Assembly: GCA_030435675.1 (NCBI GenBank)
Contig: CM059625.1
Span: 15,066,001-15,130,000 of the forward strand
Direction: 5' to 3'
DNA from: Steinernema hermaphroditum
Taxonomy: Eukaryota > Nematoda > Chromadorea > Rhabditida > Steinernematidae
DNA length: 64,000 nucleotides
Made by a program: the position numbers and the translations under genes. The notes under the pieces are model-generated. The model saw only the letters and a program-made list of their open reading frames with translations, did no database searches and was not told the origin of the DNA. This document shows, one piece after another, positions 10,488 through 22,943 of the stretch. Numbering within the stretch: the first letter of the stretch is position 1; each line of letters opens with the position of its first letter.

Positions 10488-13400
10488 GGCTTTCAAATCG
10501 ACATACTGCAATGAAAGAACATTTGTTGCTTTTGTTCGCACTTCTCCTTTGCTGCTTTTGTTTTTCTCGTACGTTCGTCTTTCGCGAGTATCTCGCGCCT
10601 GCTTTTTGTTAATGACTCGTAGTAGTGCATGCAAATGAATGAAAGCATCTGCTGCTGATGTGTTCTCTCGTCGATGGCTATGATTGCAGACTCCGACACA
10701 GCTGATTATGCACATAGCGCAAAGATCGCAAAAAAAAAACAACAACACATCACATTGAACGCGATTCAAAGCACGAATGTCGGTTTCAGCGCGAATTGCC
10801 TTAACAGCGATGCGTGAACGACGATGAACACGCGCACACACATCGTCACCAGCGGTGGAGAAGCCCTTTGCGCAAACGCCTCTTCCATCGCCGAAAACAG
10901 CTTTGCCCTCTGTGATGCTATTTCAAAACGTACGAGGGCGAAATGACGAATTTCGAAACGAAGTGGATAATGCGAATGCGGGGGACAGAAATACGAAAAA
11001 CAGCGCGCGCCTGATTGGGGTTACGGTGGCCGGTGTCCCTCAAGGGTTTTAAAGGATTTGAAGGGGTTCGAGACATTGGCTCTTTTGCGTGATGGCCAGC
11101 GTTTTTTTTTGCATTTCCTCACTCATCGCCATCGTCGCTTGGAAACGAATAAAGGCAGAAAGAAGTTGACGACGCTGACGAGTAGAGAAAGCGATGCTGA
11201 CGATGTGACGAAGCGGGAGAGAGGAGATATGTATATGGTTATGAATGATGGATTTCGTCAGTAGCGAACGATACTATATGATTTTTGTTATATATATGAT
11301 TTGCAAGGGGATGGTGACGTTCTTAAACTATGCAAGCATACATCGCCGCTCCTGCAATACCGAATCACTGTTAGTGGTTGTTGGGAGGGTGGTGGTTTAG
11401 TTAGTCGCTGCTGCGAAGTCCTTCGCCCCTGCTGTGCGTGCGTGCGTCCGTCTCTCCACGCGGACTCCACATCGACTCCGCCCACCAACCCGCCATCCGC
11501 ATTGTTCGTCGTTCAGCGGCGACGGATGGACGGATGCACGTACTCAGGAGTGAAAAGACGGAGGCAAATAGAAAACTAGAACAGGGTTAAGTGATTGTGG
11601 GAATATGGCAATGGAGATGAAGAAAGTGGCAGCTGGGGCGCCAAGCGACATTTCCCTAAATCGGCAAAAGAAGAACGCTTTACGGCAGGGGTGAACGGGA
11701 AAGCGGAAGCGCTAATTTTAGACGATCGTTTTAATGAAAGGCGCGCGGACATGACTTTAAGAGCGGTGACGACTAAAAAACAAAAATGCCAGCTGTTCTT
11801 TTGCTTTTCCACATGTTGCCTCGTTTGCATCTTTCATTTCACGGAGAGTGCCTTCGTTTTGCTGAGTTCGAATTTGTCCACTTTGCTCTCTTGTTACGTA
11901 TTCCGAGACTCTGCGAGCTCGGCGCTTGTCTGTTGTGTGACGCGAACACGCAGTTACCTTTCTGCTTCTCCTCCTTTTTCCCTAACTCTCCGCTAATTGA
12001 GAGAAATTGGGCGACGGCGACAGATGGGAGTACGGTAGTCGAAATACGTATATATGGAATAATCGAGAAAGAAAGTGCGGTTTTCTGTATGAGCGAGCGA
12101 CGCGACGACGTGGAGCCGCCGCTGCCGCTGCATTTTGCGCTCCGATTTTCGCATGACGAGCTTTGCTGGAGCCGAGTCGAAGCGACGAAGCAAAAGGAAG
12201 CCAAAGGTAAAATAAAAATACAAGAAAAAAACGTTACTTTCCGGTATATCATTCCTGATCACCATAGTCTATAGCAAGACATGTGATAGTGTTTCCATAG
12301 CAAAATCATCGACAAAAGTTAGTTTGTGCACCTCACAACATTTTGTCTGAACATCTAGCTGCCACATCTACCGACGATCTTGCGAGAGGGGGTACTGAAG
12401 GCCATACTGGCGCGGTCGCCGCGTCGTCGTTTCGCTCTACTCACACACTGTGTTAACGAGGCCGACAGATCGATACGTCTCTGCCCGCCCGGCACGCGCT
12501 ATTTCACTGTTCGGCCGCCTCTCCTCGTACACGTTCTCTGCGCCGACCCGCTCGACCAACCGGACTCGCCCATCGCGTTCGTTGATCGCTTCGTCGATGG
12601 CTTCCATTCTGCGGGCGCTGTCGAAAGCGGCGAACTACGGTATGCGGTGCACAAATTGTTGTGCTCGCCTCTGCGGGCAGAGGACCCGACGTCTACCACC
12701 GCCTTCAACAACGTCCTCCGCTTTGTCTCGCCCTCTCCGCCATCTCATCTCCTCTTGAGCACATGTAACTTCGGGCCCAGAAGAGGGCTGGATTTTTTAA
12801 ATAGCTTTCACACTCCAATCGAGTGCAGAGGAAGTCGTGAAACACGATACAACAAAGGTCAAGAGCAAAAAGAGGGAAAACAGAGTTTTCTAACAGACGG
12901 ACACCCATCAGTGCACAAGTACGGAGCGACCTTAACGAACGTAAAAAAGAACGTAAAGTCAGAGGGCTACAGATTATGCGCCGATGATCTGAACCGGTTC
13001 GATTAGGATGAACTTAGACAAGAGTCGCAGTGTCTGTCTTTGTTATGTAAATCGTACCCCGAACTCCAGTTGATAAGAAGCCCAAAAATCATAGTGCCAA
13101 CGCAACGAGTCCTGTTTGGCGATTATCGGCGTGGAACAAAGACATAACAAGTACGGTCGCCGATGAAGTTCTACCCATGGCCATTTCCCAAACAGCCGAT
13201 TGTTTTCTCATCTAAGTTGCTCTACAGCGTTTCCCGAGCAGATGACTGATTTTGACAGCCACATTCCTGTGTTGCTCAAAAAACCTGCGATCGCTTGAAA
13301 AGATAAGATGCGCGTGACGCCTAGGTCCTAAATCCAGTGGGCGTTCGACGACTTCCGTTAGCATAGCCGTAGATCTGAGATCCTCTTTCATTCTTCCGCG

Positions 13401-13916
13401 CGCAAAGGGCCAAATTACGGTAGCTGTCGCTCTCTGCGGCGATGAGGGACAGACGGCCGTACGGACATACGGCCGCCGGCTGAATGTTGTTCGATGGTTA
13501 GAAATTTACAGGTCTCGATTTGTGAGTTGGCAAACCGAGAAAATGACAAACGCATTGCTCTTATGACGACTGTCACTTAGAGAAAGGTGCGAAAAAACTT
13601 GGCGCGTCTTTCGGTTCAACTCCTTTTATCAACAAATGACGATTGTTTAACGCTCGCTTTCCACCGCTAATGTACAATACACGCGTCGCGATACCACTTT
13701 AAAAGATTGTCGGACCGTTCAAAACGTTGACGACGACGTTTTTGATGACTTATTGACGCCGGGCAGACCAGGCCAATCAGTGTGTTAACGCTACTACTAT
13801 TCAGGTGTCCGTTTCGCTCGTTTGCTCGTGGGCTTCGCAACGAGCTTCGCAGCGCATTGTTCAAGCGGCCGCATGAATTGGCTGCGATCTCATCGATTTC
13901 TTTCACATTAGCGAGG
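10488..13916. other. long non-coding region between divergent genes
   Basis: This separates the minus-strand CCCH gene from the plus-strand MFS-like gene, so both promoters should lie here. It is relatively GC-rich with many overlapping open frames on both strands. The longest, 12380-13006 on plus, shows no domain. A possible first exon of the MFS-like gene is described separately at 12597-12639. No RNA gene was recognised. Confidence 0.5.
12597..12639 (+). CDS. candidate alternative first coding exon of the MFS-like gene
   Basis: A Kozak-like TCGTCGATGG opens a 14-codon frame (MASILRALSKAANY plus one base) that ends at a donor, GGTATGCG. Joined to the acceptor TTCTTTCACATTAG that ends at 13911, it reads in frame through CGAGG into the ATG at 13917. 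The sequence just upstream is GC-rich and promoter-like. The in-frame junction has a one-in-three chance of arising by accident, so this is only a suggestion. Confidence 0.3.
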
Positions 13917-16900
13917 ATGAATGATAACGATGCGATTCTGTGGAAACTGGGAAGTGAGTTGGATTCCAGTTTTAGCACTTCTGTATCTTGTGTTATTTCC
14001 AGTTTTGACATCGAAGCTAGAAAGCCCGAGAAAACATGCGCAGGGCTTCGCTAATGCGGCCGTTGTGGACAACGATGAAAGCGATTCAGAGATCGTTTTC
14101 GATCAGAAGACGTTGTTGGAGAATCAGCGGGGAAGGAGTCGTACGTCGCCGTCGCTTCGGCCTGCTCGCGCGAGAGCTGAGGCGCTAAGATGGAAGCTGA
14201 CCTGTATCTGTGCGGTCGTCTTCGCAATAGTAAGTTTGGTTCTTATAATGAACAATGCTTAACTTCAAACGTATACATATTTCTCAGTATTTTCCATGAT
14301 TCGAAGTTTTATTTCCCAAGCGAATCGATATGATAGCCTTCATATGTGATGTTAAGCAAGATTCCCATCAAGCTGTTTAAGCCTTTCCATTTGGTTTTGA
14401 TTATCCTTTACCGCAACACCGAACAAACTACTTATCATATGTCAATCATCGATGCTGATAAGGCGCCGCAGCGTCAATTTCCGGCTTGCCTGTTTTGCGG
14501 TAAAGTGACCTAGTTCTCTATCTCATAGACTGGCTAACCTCACGCTGATTATTACGCATGGTTAAGCGCCGTTCGGCAAGCTATGCAATTATCGAACGGC
14601 ATCAAATTGTCGTTTTTGTCGCGTTGGACAAAATGCTACTTTGGGGAATTTTGCCGTTTACGTTGTGTCGTGAAAGATGTATTGGAGTCACATGAGATAG
14701 CTTTGAAAGTTTCAATTTGAGAAAGGTCGGATTATCGTTTACAGGATATAATTAACAAATTAAAACTATCGAATCAAATCGTACTCTTAATGAGTCCAAT
14801 CCTCATTGGCATGACCCATCGCAAAAGCCATCATTTCAGGGAGTATCACTGTCAGTTTTTGGACCGAATGCATGCGAATTCGTCACATACGGCACGACCT
14901 ACCGGTCTTTTGCTGTTTGTGCGTTTGTTGCACTAGGAGCCGGCTACCTGGCAGGCACTTTCCTCGGAGAGCAACTCTTCCTGCGATGGAATCCGTTCTT
15001 CGTATTCCTAGCGCTCTTCTTCGTGCTAGTTCCGTCACTAGCCTCACTGTCAATTACCCACGGATTCTGGACAATCCTCTTTGCTTGGATGATGAATGGA
15101 CTTATTTTGGGATCACTTGAAAGAGGTCGAGAGATTGCTTCTTTTAGCTGTTGTTCATTTCTGATGACTTTCAGGATGCTACCTCCTCTACCATGCACTA
15201 TTTAAAGAGCGACGGAGTTTGATTTTTGCCATTCAGCTATGCATGATCGTCGGATTACTTCTTGGATCGTTTGTGTTTTCACAATCGGCGAACAACTTCG
15301 ATAGCGCCGGGTTGCATCTGTTGCAGAAGCGTGCTATAAGTGGGTTCTCCGAGAATGAGACCTACGTCCAGTTTGCGAACCTGACCGAAATGGGTATCAC
15401 GACGACGGAAAGGCCAAAGAGGTGCGAATGGCAGGGCAATCCTTTGAATATCTAGAATGATTCAGGCCCGATTCGGCCGTAGGTGTGCAGCAGGTCAACG
15501 GCAAGACTGAGGAGAACGAAGCCATGCGTAAGCAAGCAGAGGAGAAGAAAAAAAACGAACAACCGGCGGATGCGACTGTTGCGAGCAGCGCTTCAGCAGA
15601 AGTAAACTGCACGGAAGGATCCTTGCTTTGTTCAAACGAAACTGTAACTGAGCAGACAACGTAAGTACTTCTATCACACTTATGTAGTAGACATTTCGTG
15701 ATGCAGAAACGCTACGATTCTGGAGATTCAACGATCCGTGCCTACAACTGTGCCATCAGTCACTACGAGCACATCGTCGACCACTACTACGAGTCCGTCC
15801 ACCACTACCTCTACAACCACGACGACTACTACAACCACAACAACTACTACGACGCCATCCACAACTACAACTACCACAACTGTACCCACAACACACGTCT
15901 ATGAGATCGCCGCTACCGTATCCTTTGCGGATAGCGTTCATCTCAATGATGATCCAAATCCTGTAGCAACTAGTAGTCCTCTCGCAGTAACCGTGGAACG
16001 TGTACAATACATAGCTGCTGCAGCTTTTGTCCTACTAACACTAATCCCATTTGTGGTGGGATTCTGTTGCTGCTGTCTACCGTTCGGGTTCAAGAAGGAC
16101 GACCGAATTGCTGAGGTATGGTATCACGAATTTGAATATCCTATGATAGGGAAGTTGCAGATAGCCGGCGACCAATATCTTGATTCCGACTGTGGACGCA
16201 TCAAGGCCTATCTTCTCCTATTCTGGACTCTGATGAGCTTCTGTGACGTGGCGGTCGTTGGAACAATTGCTGGACCGCTGACAGAAAATCAGGATCACTT
16301 CTCGGTTCGGCTCTCTAATGGCATGATGATCTATTGGGGTGCAGCACTTCTGTCCAGAAAGATACTACTGCTCAGGTGAGGAACTGTCCTTAGTTATTAG
16401 TGCTTAGCGTCAATTTAGACCTTCGCCCGGTGTGTCTCCAACGGTCATCATCACCTTCTTAGTACTCTCAACACTCTCCGCCTTCGTGCTTATGCTCGCC
16501 GAGCAGGATTCGTTGTGGGGCCAAGCATCTGTGTTCCTTTTGGTGAGTTGTTCTTTTGACACAAGAAACTGTGTCTTTATTTTACTTTCCTATCGAACCA
16601 CCGCATTCCGATCAGTTAACAATCATTGATAAGGCCTCTTTTCTACACCATTGTTCAATACGGGCATTACTAGCGAAACAATTAAGATGAAAAGCATATA
16701 CTACGAACTACGACAGTGCTATTTGTAGTTCAAAGTCTATGGACATGTTCGATCCTGATGTCACCTCGCGTAAAAATACTCTTACGCAGGTGATGCCAAA
16801 TTGGTTTTGCTTTTTTTGAAACTTTGTTTAGCCACCGTTTTTGCAATTAGTCTTTGACTTGGAATGCACTTAGATCACAAAATACATAACGAGCGCTCTG

Positions 16901-17575
16901 AAATAGATCTGTAAGAAAAGTAAGTGAAGAAGGAAGCCATGAGTGAATCATCCTATAGTAGCGAAGGGGGATTTGTACATGCAAAGGAGGAAGCATAATG
17001 CTAGTGACGCAATGCATGTACTTTCCTCCAATCCATAAATTTAACCGCACGCTTTACATCCGTACTTCAATAAGCGTTGAACGATTTCAGGGTGCATTCG
17101 GATCTCCTCTATCCACATGCCTGTACAACTGGATCCTATCAACTCTCGGCGCAAACACTTTCGCCTTCTCACGAGTGCTGGGCACTGCCGGAAGTTTTGG
17201 CAAAATGCTCGCACCGGTGGCTCTGATCTCATGGTCACGATTCGATCAGTCGAGCGGAGGCGCGTTCAAATTGATCTTCGTCGGCGTTGTCGTTTCCGCC
17301 GTACTCTATTTATTCATCGTCCGACAGGTTCACACGATTCTGCGGAGACGACAAATTGGGGAACTCTCATCTGGTGTGACGGGTGAGCGCATCAGCGCGT
17401 TCAGCTTATCTATCGTTCATCGCTTGCAGGTGTCTCATTCCACAGGAAAACTCGCAAAGGCGGCTATGTGACGGTGTTGGAGGACGACAGCGATGTGATC
17501 TCGATGGAGGATATCGAAGTGGCCGACGACAAGCATCGTACCGCTCTCCTGCAGGATTCAGATTATGAGGATTAG
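13917..17575 (+). CDS. MFS-like multi-pass membrane protein with Thr-rich loop
   Basis: Nine exons: 13917-13953, 14003-14229, 14840-15125, 15175-15421, 15466-15660, 15707-16375, 16419-16542, 17091-17382 and 17430-17575. They join in frame to 740 residues. A charged N-terminus (about 70 residues) precedes several membrane segments. A large central loop carries five N-glycosylation sequons (two NET, NLT, NCT, NAT) and a Thr-rich tract at about residues 350-386. More membrane segments follow, one ending in a Cys cluster (FCCCCLP), and then an acidic cytosolic tail. The overall plan resembles major facilitator superfamily transporters, with a weak likeness to the MFSD4 group; the substrate is unknown. 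The loop is probably extracellular or lumenal. The exon 3 donor GTCGAG is weak, but the frame requires it. A 5' exon at 12597 is possible. Confidence 0.8.
15738..15900 (+). repeat. ACN-codon (Thr) tract inside the MFS-like gene
   Basis: A run of ACA/ACC/ACT/ACG codons, interrupted by Ser, Pro and Val codons, encodes the Thr-rich stretch of the large loop. The third-base variation shows selection or drift at protein level, not a pure microsatellite. Such tracts are usual sites of O-linked glycosylation, mucin-like. Confidence 0.85.
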
Positions 17576-18513
17576 CCGTAGCGGGGACAGAGAAAATTAA
17601 GCACGGATACCGGTTGCCTTGCCATAGAGCATCTCTTCACATTTCCGGAACTTTGCCTATAATTTATGTGTAACATTCCTTATACGGGTCTGACCTGTGT
17701 CTTCTCGCAGCACGCGATAGTCGGAGCTCAGCTAGCTGTGGTGATAGAACATATCTCTTGAATAGTGCATAAATTGTTTGAAGTTTGTAATGGTACACAG
17801 TTAAAATATGTGGCGAACTAATTTATTGGTTAACCACAACTAACGCAGATCGTAAAGTTGATCAAATACTAAATGATGTTATGCCTAGTGAACACACTAG
17901 CTTCAAAGTGATTGTGGATTCTATACACAGGGAAAATGAAGTACAGAAAGCGATTTAGATCATAGAAAGGCGTCGACTGAAAGCGAAATTTTGATATGCA
18001 TCAAGATCCGTAGCTTCGATCAGGTCCATGTTATCCAGTCGACATGCAAACGGCAAACATTTCACATATAACACTGCATTGAATGAAAAAGTGGGTCCTA
18101 AGATGAAATATTTGCTGTGCTGCCAAAGTACTCAGATGAACATGGAACTTGACCGTAATTGAGCTTGAACTTGAGCTGAGTTGAATTGAACTGAGCCGTT
18201 AGTTTTAGTCGATTTGAATGTCGTCTACATACTGCATGCAGAGCCATCATGTGAAACATCAATTCACTTCGATTTGCCCTTATAGAATAAGCTCAGTTTA
18301 TGTATTTTAGATGTGCACACATCCATTTATATACTCCGCAATTCGAATTTGAACTGAATCCGCTGAATCATCAAAATCCTGTGGTAATGCACGTTTCTAT
18401 CTCCACACTGTCCATGTATGCTTGAATCCTCAATTTCAGGTAACAACTTTACAGTTAATGCCTTGTAGTTATGGGCCATACTACTGACTTATCTATGTAA
18501 AGTGAGCTTTAAT
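17576..18513. other. 3' flanks of convergent genes, no gene seen
   Basis: Intergenic sequence between the MFS-like gene and TMEM231. Around 18155-18200 there is a degenerate short tandem run of TTGARC-type units (TTGAACTTGAGCTGAGTTG and neighbours). Nothing else was recognised. Confidence 0.5.
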
Positions 18514-21500
18514 TTATAATACAGTGACAGCAACTAGACGATTTTCGAATACGAAGGCGGCAAAGTTTCGAAGGGCATAATGAGCAACGATAAATAAGCT
18601 GAGGTACTGGATCCATGCCCATTTGAGCAGCTGAAACACTCCTGTCCTGTAGTGAAGAATCTGCGGAGCAACGTGTATGTCCATTGTCACTGTGAATCTG
18701 TTTTCCGCAGTGACTGATGGCTCCCAAATAACTTTTTGACTAAATAAATCAACTACAGGTAAGGTTAATTCAAGAGCACCTTGTTAGTTCGGTACTGTAG
18801 TTGAGTGAGAGCCCGTGAGCAAGTAGGTTCGACGGCTCGAACTGTGTGACATCGTCGGATGAGCAGTTAAACGGGCTATCCTGTTTGAAATCCTCAAAAA
18901 GCAGCTCCCTCTGTAGCATATTCAAATGTCCGGCAATGCGCACACCGGAACCCGGGCGCAGCTGTTCTGTTTCGCCGACAACACTTGTTACCATCTAAAA
19001 AACAAGATTTTCATAATTCTCAATAGTGGTGAGAGATCGACTTTTTGTTAATTGCTCTATCGGACGCACCCTGCGGAAGACAAAACACTGAACCGGTTCC
19101 TGCAAAAAAAAGCGACCGTTGCACCACGAGATTTATGAGTGGATCAGTTAGCGAGTCGGTCGGAAGTGGAACACAGCTGGAACGGTGCATCTCATGTTCC
19201 TTGTTCTTTCGTAACCTTATTAAGCGATAGCCATGTGGATGGTGACCGATTTTTAAAGCTGCGGGGGGTTGCGAGTAGAATGAGTTCACAAAGAAATTCA
19301 TGAAAAGAATGAATTGAGAATCGCGAATCGGCTTCTCTGCACTAGTTTGCATCGGTGGAGATTTTTGTGTTTAGTCTGATTAGTCTCTTCATGGCCAATC
19401 ACTCGATTTTTTCGTTACATTAAGTGGTAAGAAGGTATGTTTTAGAAGTGAAGTTCTATGCGATAAAAATATTTGTTTACCCGTCGCCCAACATCCGTCT
19501 TGGGATTTCAAAAATACGATGCCGATTTAGCTGCTTTAAAAACATGTTTTTGTCACTTAAAGTAGAGTGAAGGTTTGAGTCCCACATGCAGATTGAGGAA
19601 TAAATATTTTGCGATGCCACGTGAGCTGTGAACGAAACAGCTCTGTGTACATTCCGTATAGGCAAACCTTTTCATTACCAAAATTTAAAAGCGACTTCAA
19701 AAGGTGCTGTAGCAGTTTTAAAGAATTATGTGGATACAGTTATTGAACGTAACTGTCTTTCATCATAGGAGAGCTACAGGTCATTTGCTTAAACGGAACC
19801 AGGTTCGCGCTTTTGCCCTTCCCTGTTTCCCATGCGATCATATTTCGGTCTTAAGAGCTGTTTGAACACAGATGTTGTTCCCAGTGGACAGAACGGAAAT
19901 GGAGAGGTCATTGGGCGTTTTCATAATATGAGCCATACGTAACCGATATTTGGTGGATCCTACATCTGATTAGCCAGCACGTGCTAAAAAAGTTTTTATG
20001 TGTTTAGTTAAGCCAGAATAGGAGATTCAATGTTTTATATAGGCTACTTTTTCGGGTAAGACATCCATAAATGTTCTTGAATATATCGCTCCACAGCATT
20101 CCAAAAGCATCGATAATTCTATCGCGTTGCTTTCTCTCAAAACAGGGGATCGGTCCCTCTATGAACAAAAGGACCTTCGCATGTAGATTGTTCTTCTATT
20201 TTCTTTTCGCATTACAAAGACACAACATCTGCTGTAATGCGTACATTGTGTAGGTTATAAAGCTTGGAAAGAAGAGCAGATCGCTAATCTTCCAACTGAT
20301 CAAAACGAATGAGTCACAAGTCTGTACTTCGTGTTATCAAAAAATTGGCGTCCAAAACAAAAACAGATTAGAACGTTACCAATTCACCCATGTAGAATAA
20401 TTTATAATAAACGGGGTTGTAGATCAGGTCTGCTCCTAACGTTACCAGCAACCCAGGTGACTCATTATGTACATTTGGAAGAGTTTACAAATTTTTCGCG
20501 GAAAGACGGAATGATCGCTATTAGTCAGACTTCAAGGAGTCTTTAGAAAGATTGATAGACGCCGGAAATGTCAATAAACAGAGAGTTAAAGATGCTGGCT
20601 GATCACAAAGCAAACTGTACGTCATTGGTTGGGTGTACAGTACTCTCTGGATGCAAACTCTTATGTGCGACCTACAAATTTCGAACACTATTTGTGGTCA
20701 TGAAGGTTCTTCGCGAACGAATCCATATCCGTTCCTTTTTCAACTATTTTGTCCTTTTCTTATCTCGTAGATCCGCTTACCTCAATGAGAAACCGCTGGT
20801 CAAGCTTGTAGTTCAACAACAACACCCAGAGAACACTGTGAACTGGAAACTGTATATCAGCGAATTCTGCATAAACCGATATCTGAAACATCGTAATCGA
20901 ACTGTCAACTCGTTTTCACACTCGCTTTATCAGTTTTTCCGTCACTGTTCCAATCGAACCGCTGCTTCTCGATCAGCGGCACATTGAGGTGTGATCCGAT
21001 GGCTTCATTCAAATTGTGAAAACTGCTCCAAACGACGTATTCATTGTCAGCCGATCCGCGGATGAGCAAAATGCACTTTCCTTCGAAATCAACCACCGGC
21101 TGCTCGCGATAGAGCTCCACTTTGCGCCACAAGCCCTAAAGCATTCAAAGCAATAGAATTTGTTTTTCCGATCTAGCACAATATTTTGGCTGATTCGCGC
21201 TGCTGGGCTCACTTTTCGCTTGTTCAAGACGGCTCAGTGGCCTGTTTGCTCAATCCGATCGTGTCGCGCGAAGCTGGCGACAAGACGCGCACAACCTCGC
21301 TCCCTCATCTTCTTCGCGGTCAACACGAACGCGATTTATTTATTTTCTGCTGGTCACCTTTTCGACCGTGTTCTCTCGAACAAACGCTCTTCGCAGGAGC
21401 ATTGTGATCGGATGCACCCGTTTCCGTATGCTCTTTTTTGGCCAATTTTGAGATGGAGGCCGAGGCCGGTTACCTGCGTAAGGAAGGCGATAACGAGCGG

Positions 21501-21581
21501 AAGGACGAGCGTGATTACGTAGATTGACGCGTGAAACAGATGGGCCCAAGGCGACGCTGCTCGATATTTCCGTACAATTAC
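18514..21581 (-). CDS. tmem-231: TMEM231 homologue, ciliary transition-zone membrane protein (5' exon missing)
   Basis: Five exons on minus: 21581-21474, 21135-20920, 20882-20781, 18994-18780 and 18739-18514. They give 288 residues in frame. The model has an N-terminal membrane segment (LFHASIYVITLVLPLVIAF), the family motif YREQPVV...EYVVWSSFHNLNE, the segment DWNSDGKTD, and a C-terminal stretch QLLKWAWIQYLSLFIV before a second membrane helix. These align in order with human TMEM231 (316 residues), part of the MKS/B9 complex at the base of cilia. The reading frame enters at an acceptor (CTCTCACTTTCAG), so a short first exon of roughly 8-15 codons must lie upstream. An ATG at about 21677 (MAASRT) is one weak candidate. 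The 1.8-kb third intron is unusually long for this window. In nematodes, cilia occur on sensory neurons. Confidence 0.88.
18995..20780 (-). other. large intron of tmem-231
   Basis: An AT-rich 1,786-nt intron, bounded by donor GTAAGCGG and acceptor CTTGTTTTTTAG. No nested gene, RNA gene or repeat was recognised in it. Other introns in this gene, apart from a 338-nt one, are about 40 nt. Confidence 0.6.
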
Positions 21582-22656
21582 CTGAAAGTGAGAGGTTGAC
21601 TTCACTTGGCGTGTCTTGTCCCTGTTCAATATTGTATAGTAATGAGGGTTAAGAAACTGTTCTAGATGCTGCCATTGGTGTAAAGCAGTCCGAGCGTGTT
21701 GAGCTTCGATATCTTGATTTTCGGTCTTTAAATTAGCAAGGTGGCAAGTTCAGATTGCCACACGAAGCATGGTCACTTTGCCATATAATCTTTTCGCCCA
21801 TTTTTTTAGATGAAAGGCGATCATGCCTGACGACCATAATAAAAGGACGACTCTTTGTTCGATGTTTTAGCGAGAAAAGTTGACACATTTCACTGCTCGA
21901 TTAATTTAATGACGACAATTTGATTAGGAAGGCGCAAAGGCTCACACGTTTTCGGATGTTCTCCTCATTTTAGGTCACCACTTTCGTCGCCTACAATGCG
22001 CTGCAGCACTTCGGCGGCAAGTGATCAAGACCAAAAAACTCGCCCTCATTTGACTTCTCGCGTTCCATTTCCCTTTTTAGACTCATTCGCGTCATTTTAA
22101 GGGGCACTTAGGGAGTTCTTTGAGTGAAAGAGAAAGCCCTATTTCTCCAACGATTAGGAGGTATTAACCAACAACTGGTTTTACACACCATACGCTTTTG
22201 TAGCTCTTTGTAATAACACAGCTGATGCGCGATTGCGGATTCATGTTCTCTTGCCTCAGGTCGCCTCCAGCAGCGTGCGTCATCTCAATTTTCAGCGCGT
22301 CTATTTATATGGAGCTGGAAAGGCAGTAGCGTAATTGAGTAGCGAGGTAGTGTGGTTGACGGTGTTTTGGGTAACTTTCGTCTTAGCCCTAATCGTCGCG
22401 CGCGTTAATTCCTCGACTTCGTGCTCGTTCCGCAGATGACTTTCATCATCGTTCACCCGAGCGCCCTGTTCCCTTTCACTTTCATTTGCATATTTCGCAA
22501 GTGGCTGTCGTAAAATGAGTATGCGCAACCTAAATCCGACTACAGGAATTCTGTCGGCTGCCCACCCATTGCGCGTGCTTAGGATTCTGGAAATGCCTGG
22601 TGGCAACTGGATTCGATCATTTTGTTTCCTCTCGCGCGATCCCATCGTTTGCACTA
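21582..22656. other. 5' region of tmem-231, no gene recognised
   Basis: It probably holds the missing first exon and promoter of tmem-231. A minus-strand frame of about 120 codons ends near 22301 but shows no domain. An ATTTGCAT octamer is at 22484-22491. Confidence 0.4.
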
Positions 22657-22943
22657 TCACTTCGCGCATGCGCCGAAAACGAACGTGAATGTGTCATGGT
22701 GAGCAGCGTGACCCGGTAAGATGGCGGAAATAACATGAGTCAGCCGTTTCGCTGATCCGCTTTGATCTTCGATTTGACGTACCTCTTCGTGAATGACGCC
22801 GTCGTTGCGAGTCATCGCAACACTTTTTGCTCCAGATACTTGCGCGAAATAAAAAGTCCAGCAAGAATTGCGCAGAAGCACGAGATAGCAGCTAGTATGA
22901 AGTAGACGAGTTGAAGCTTGTTCCTCGCGCTCCGTCGGCTCAT
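22657..22943 (-). pseudogene. possible PET117-like gene broken by a frameshift
   Basis: Minus-strand frame 22943-22812 encodes 43 residues: a basic start (MSRRSARNK), one membrane helix, and YLEQKVLR. A second frame starts at 22815 and overlaps the stop of the first as ATGA; it encodes NDGVIHEEVRQIEDQ within its first 20 residues and ends at 22657. Read one after the other, these resemble the N-terminal helix and the LRDGVIRDIERQ segment of PET117, a small mitochondrial cytochrome-oxidase assembly factor. Eleven bases separate the two homologous parts, too few for an intron, so the frame is broken. The C-terminal part shows no further likeness. It could be a pseudogene, a sequence error or chance. 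Confidence 0.3.

Noticed and set aside
10488..10841. Extension of the CCCH protein upstream of its ATG
   Set aside because: The frame stays open, but the sequence is Lys/Arg/Thr-mixed without homology, and an acceptor (TTTCATTGCAG) separates it from the recognised start.
12380..13006. 208-codon plus-strand open frame
   Set aside because: It overlaps other long frames in a GC-rich area, has no domain, mixed composition and a biologically odd Arg/Pro/Ser-rich content. Chance is the better explanation.
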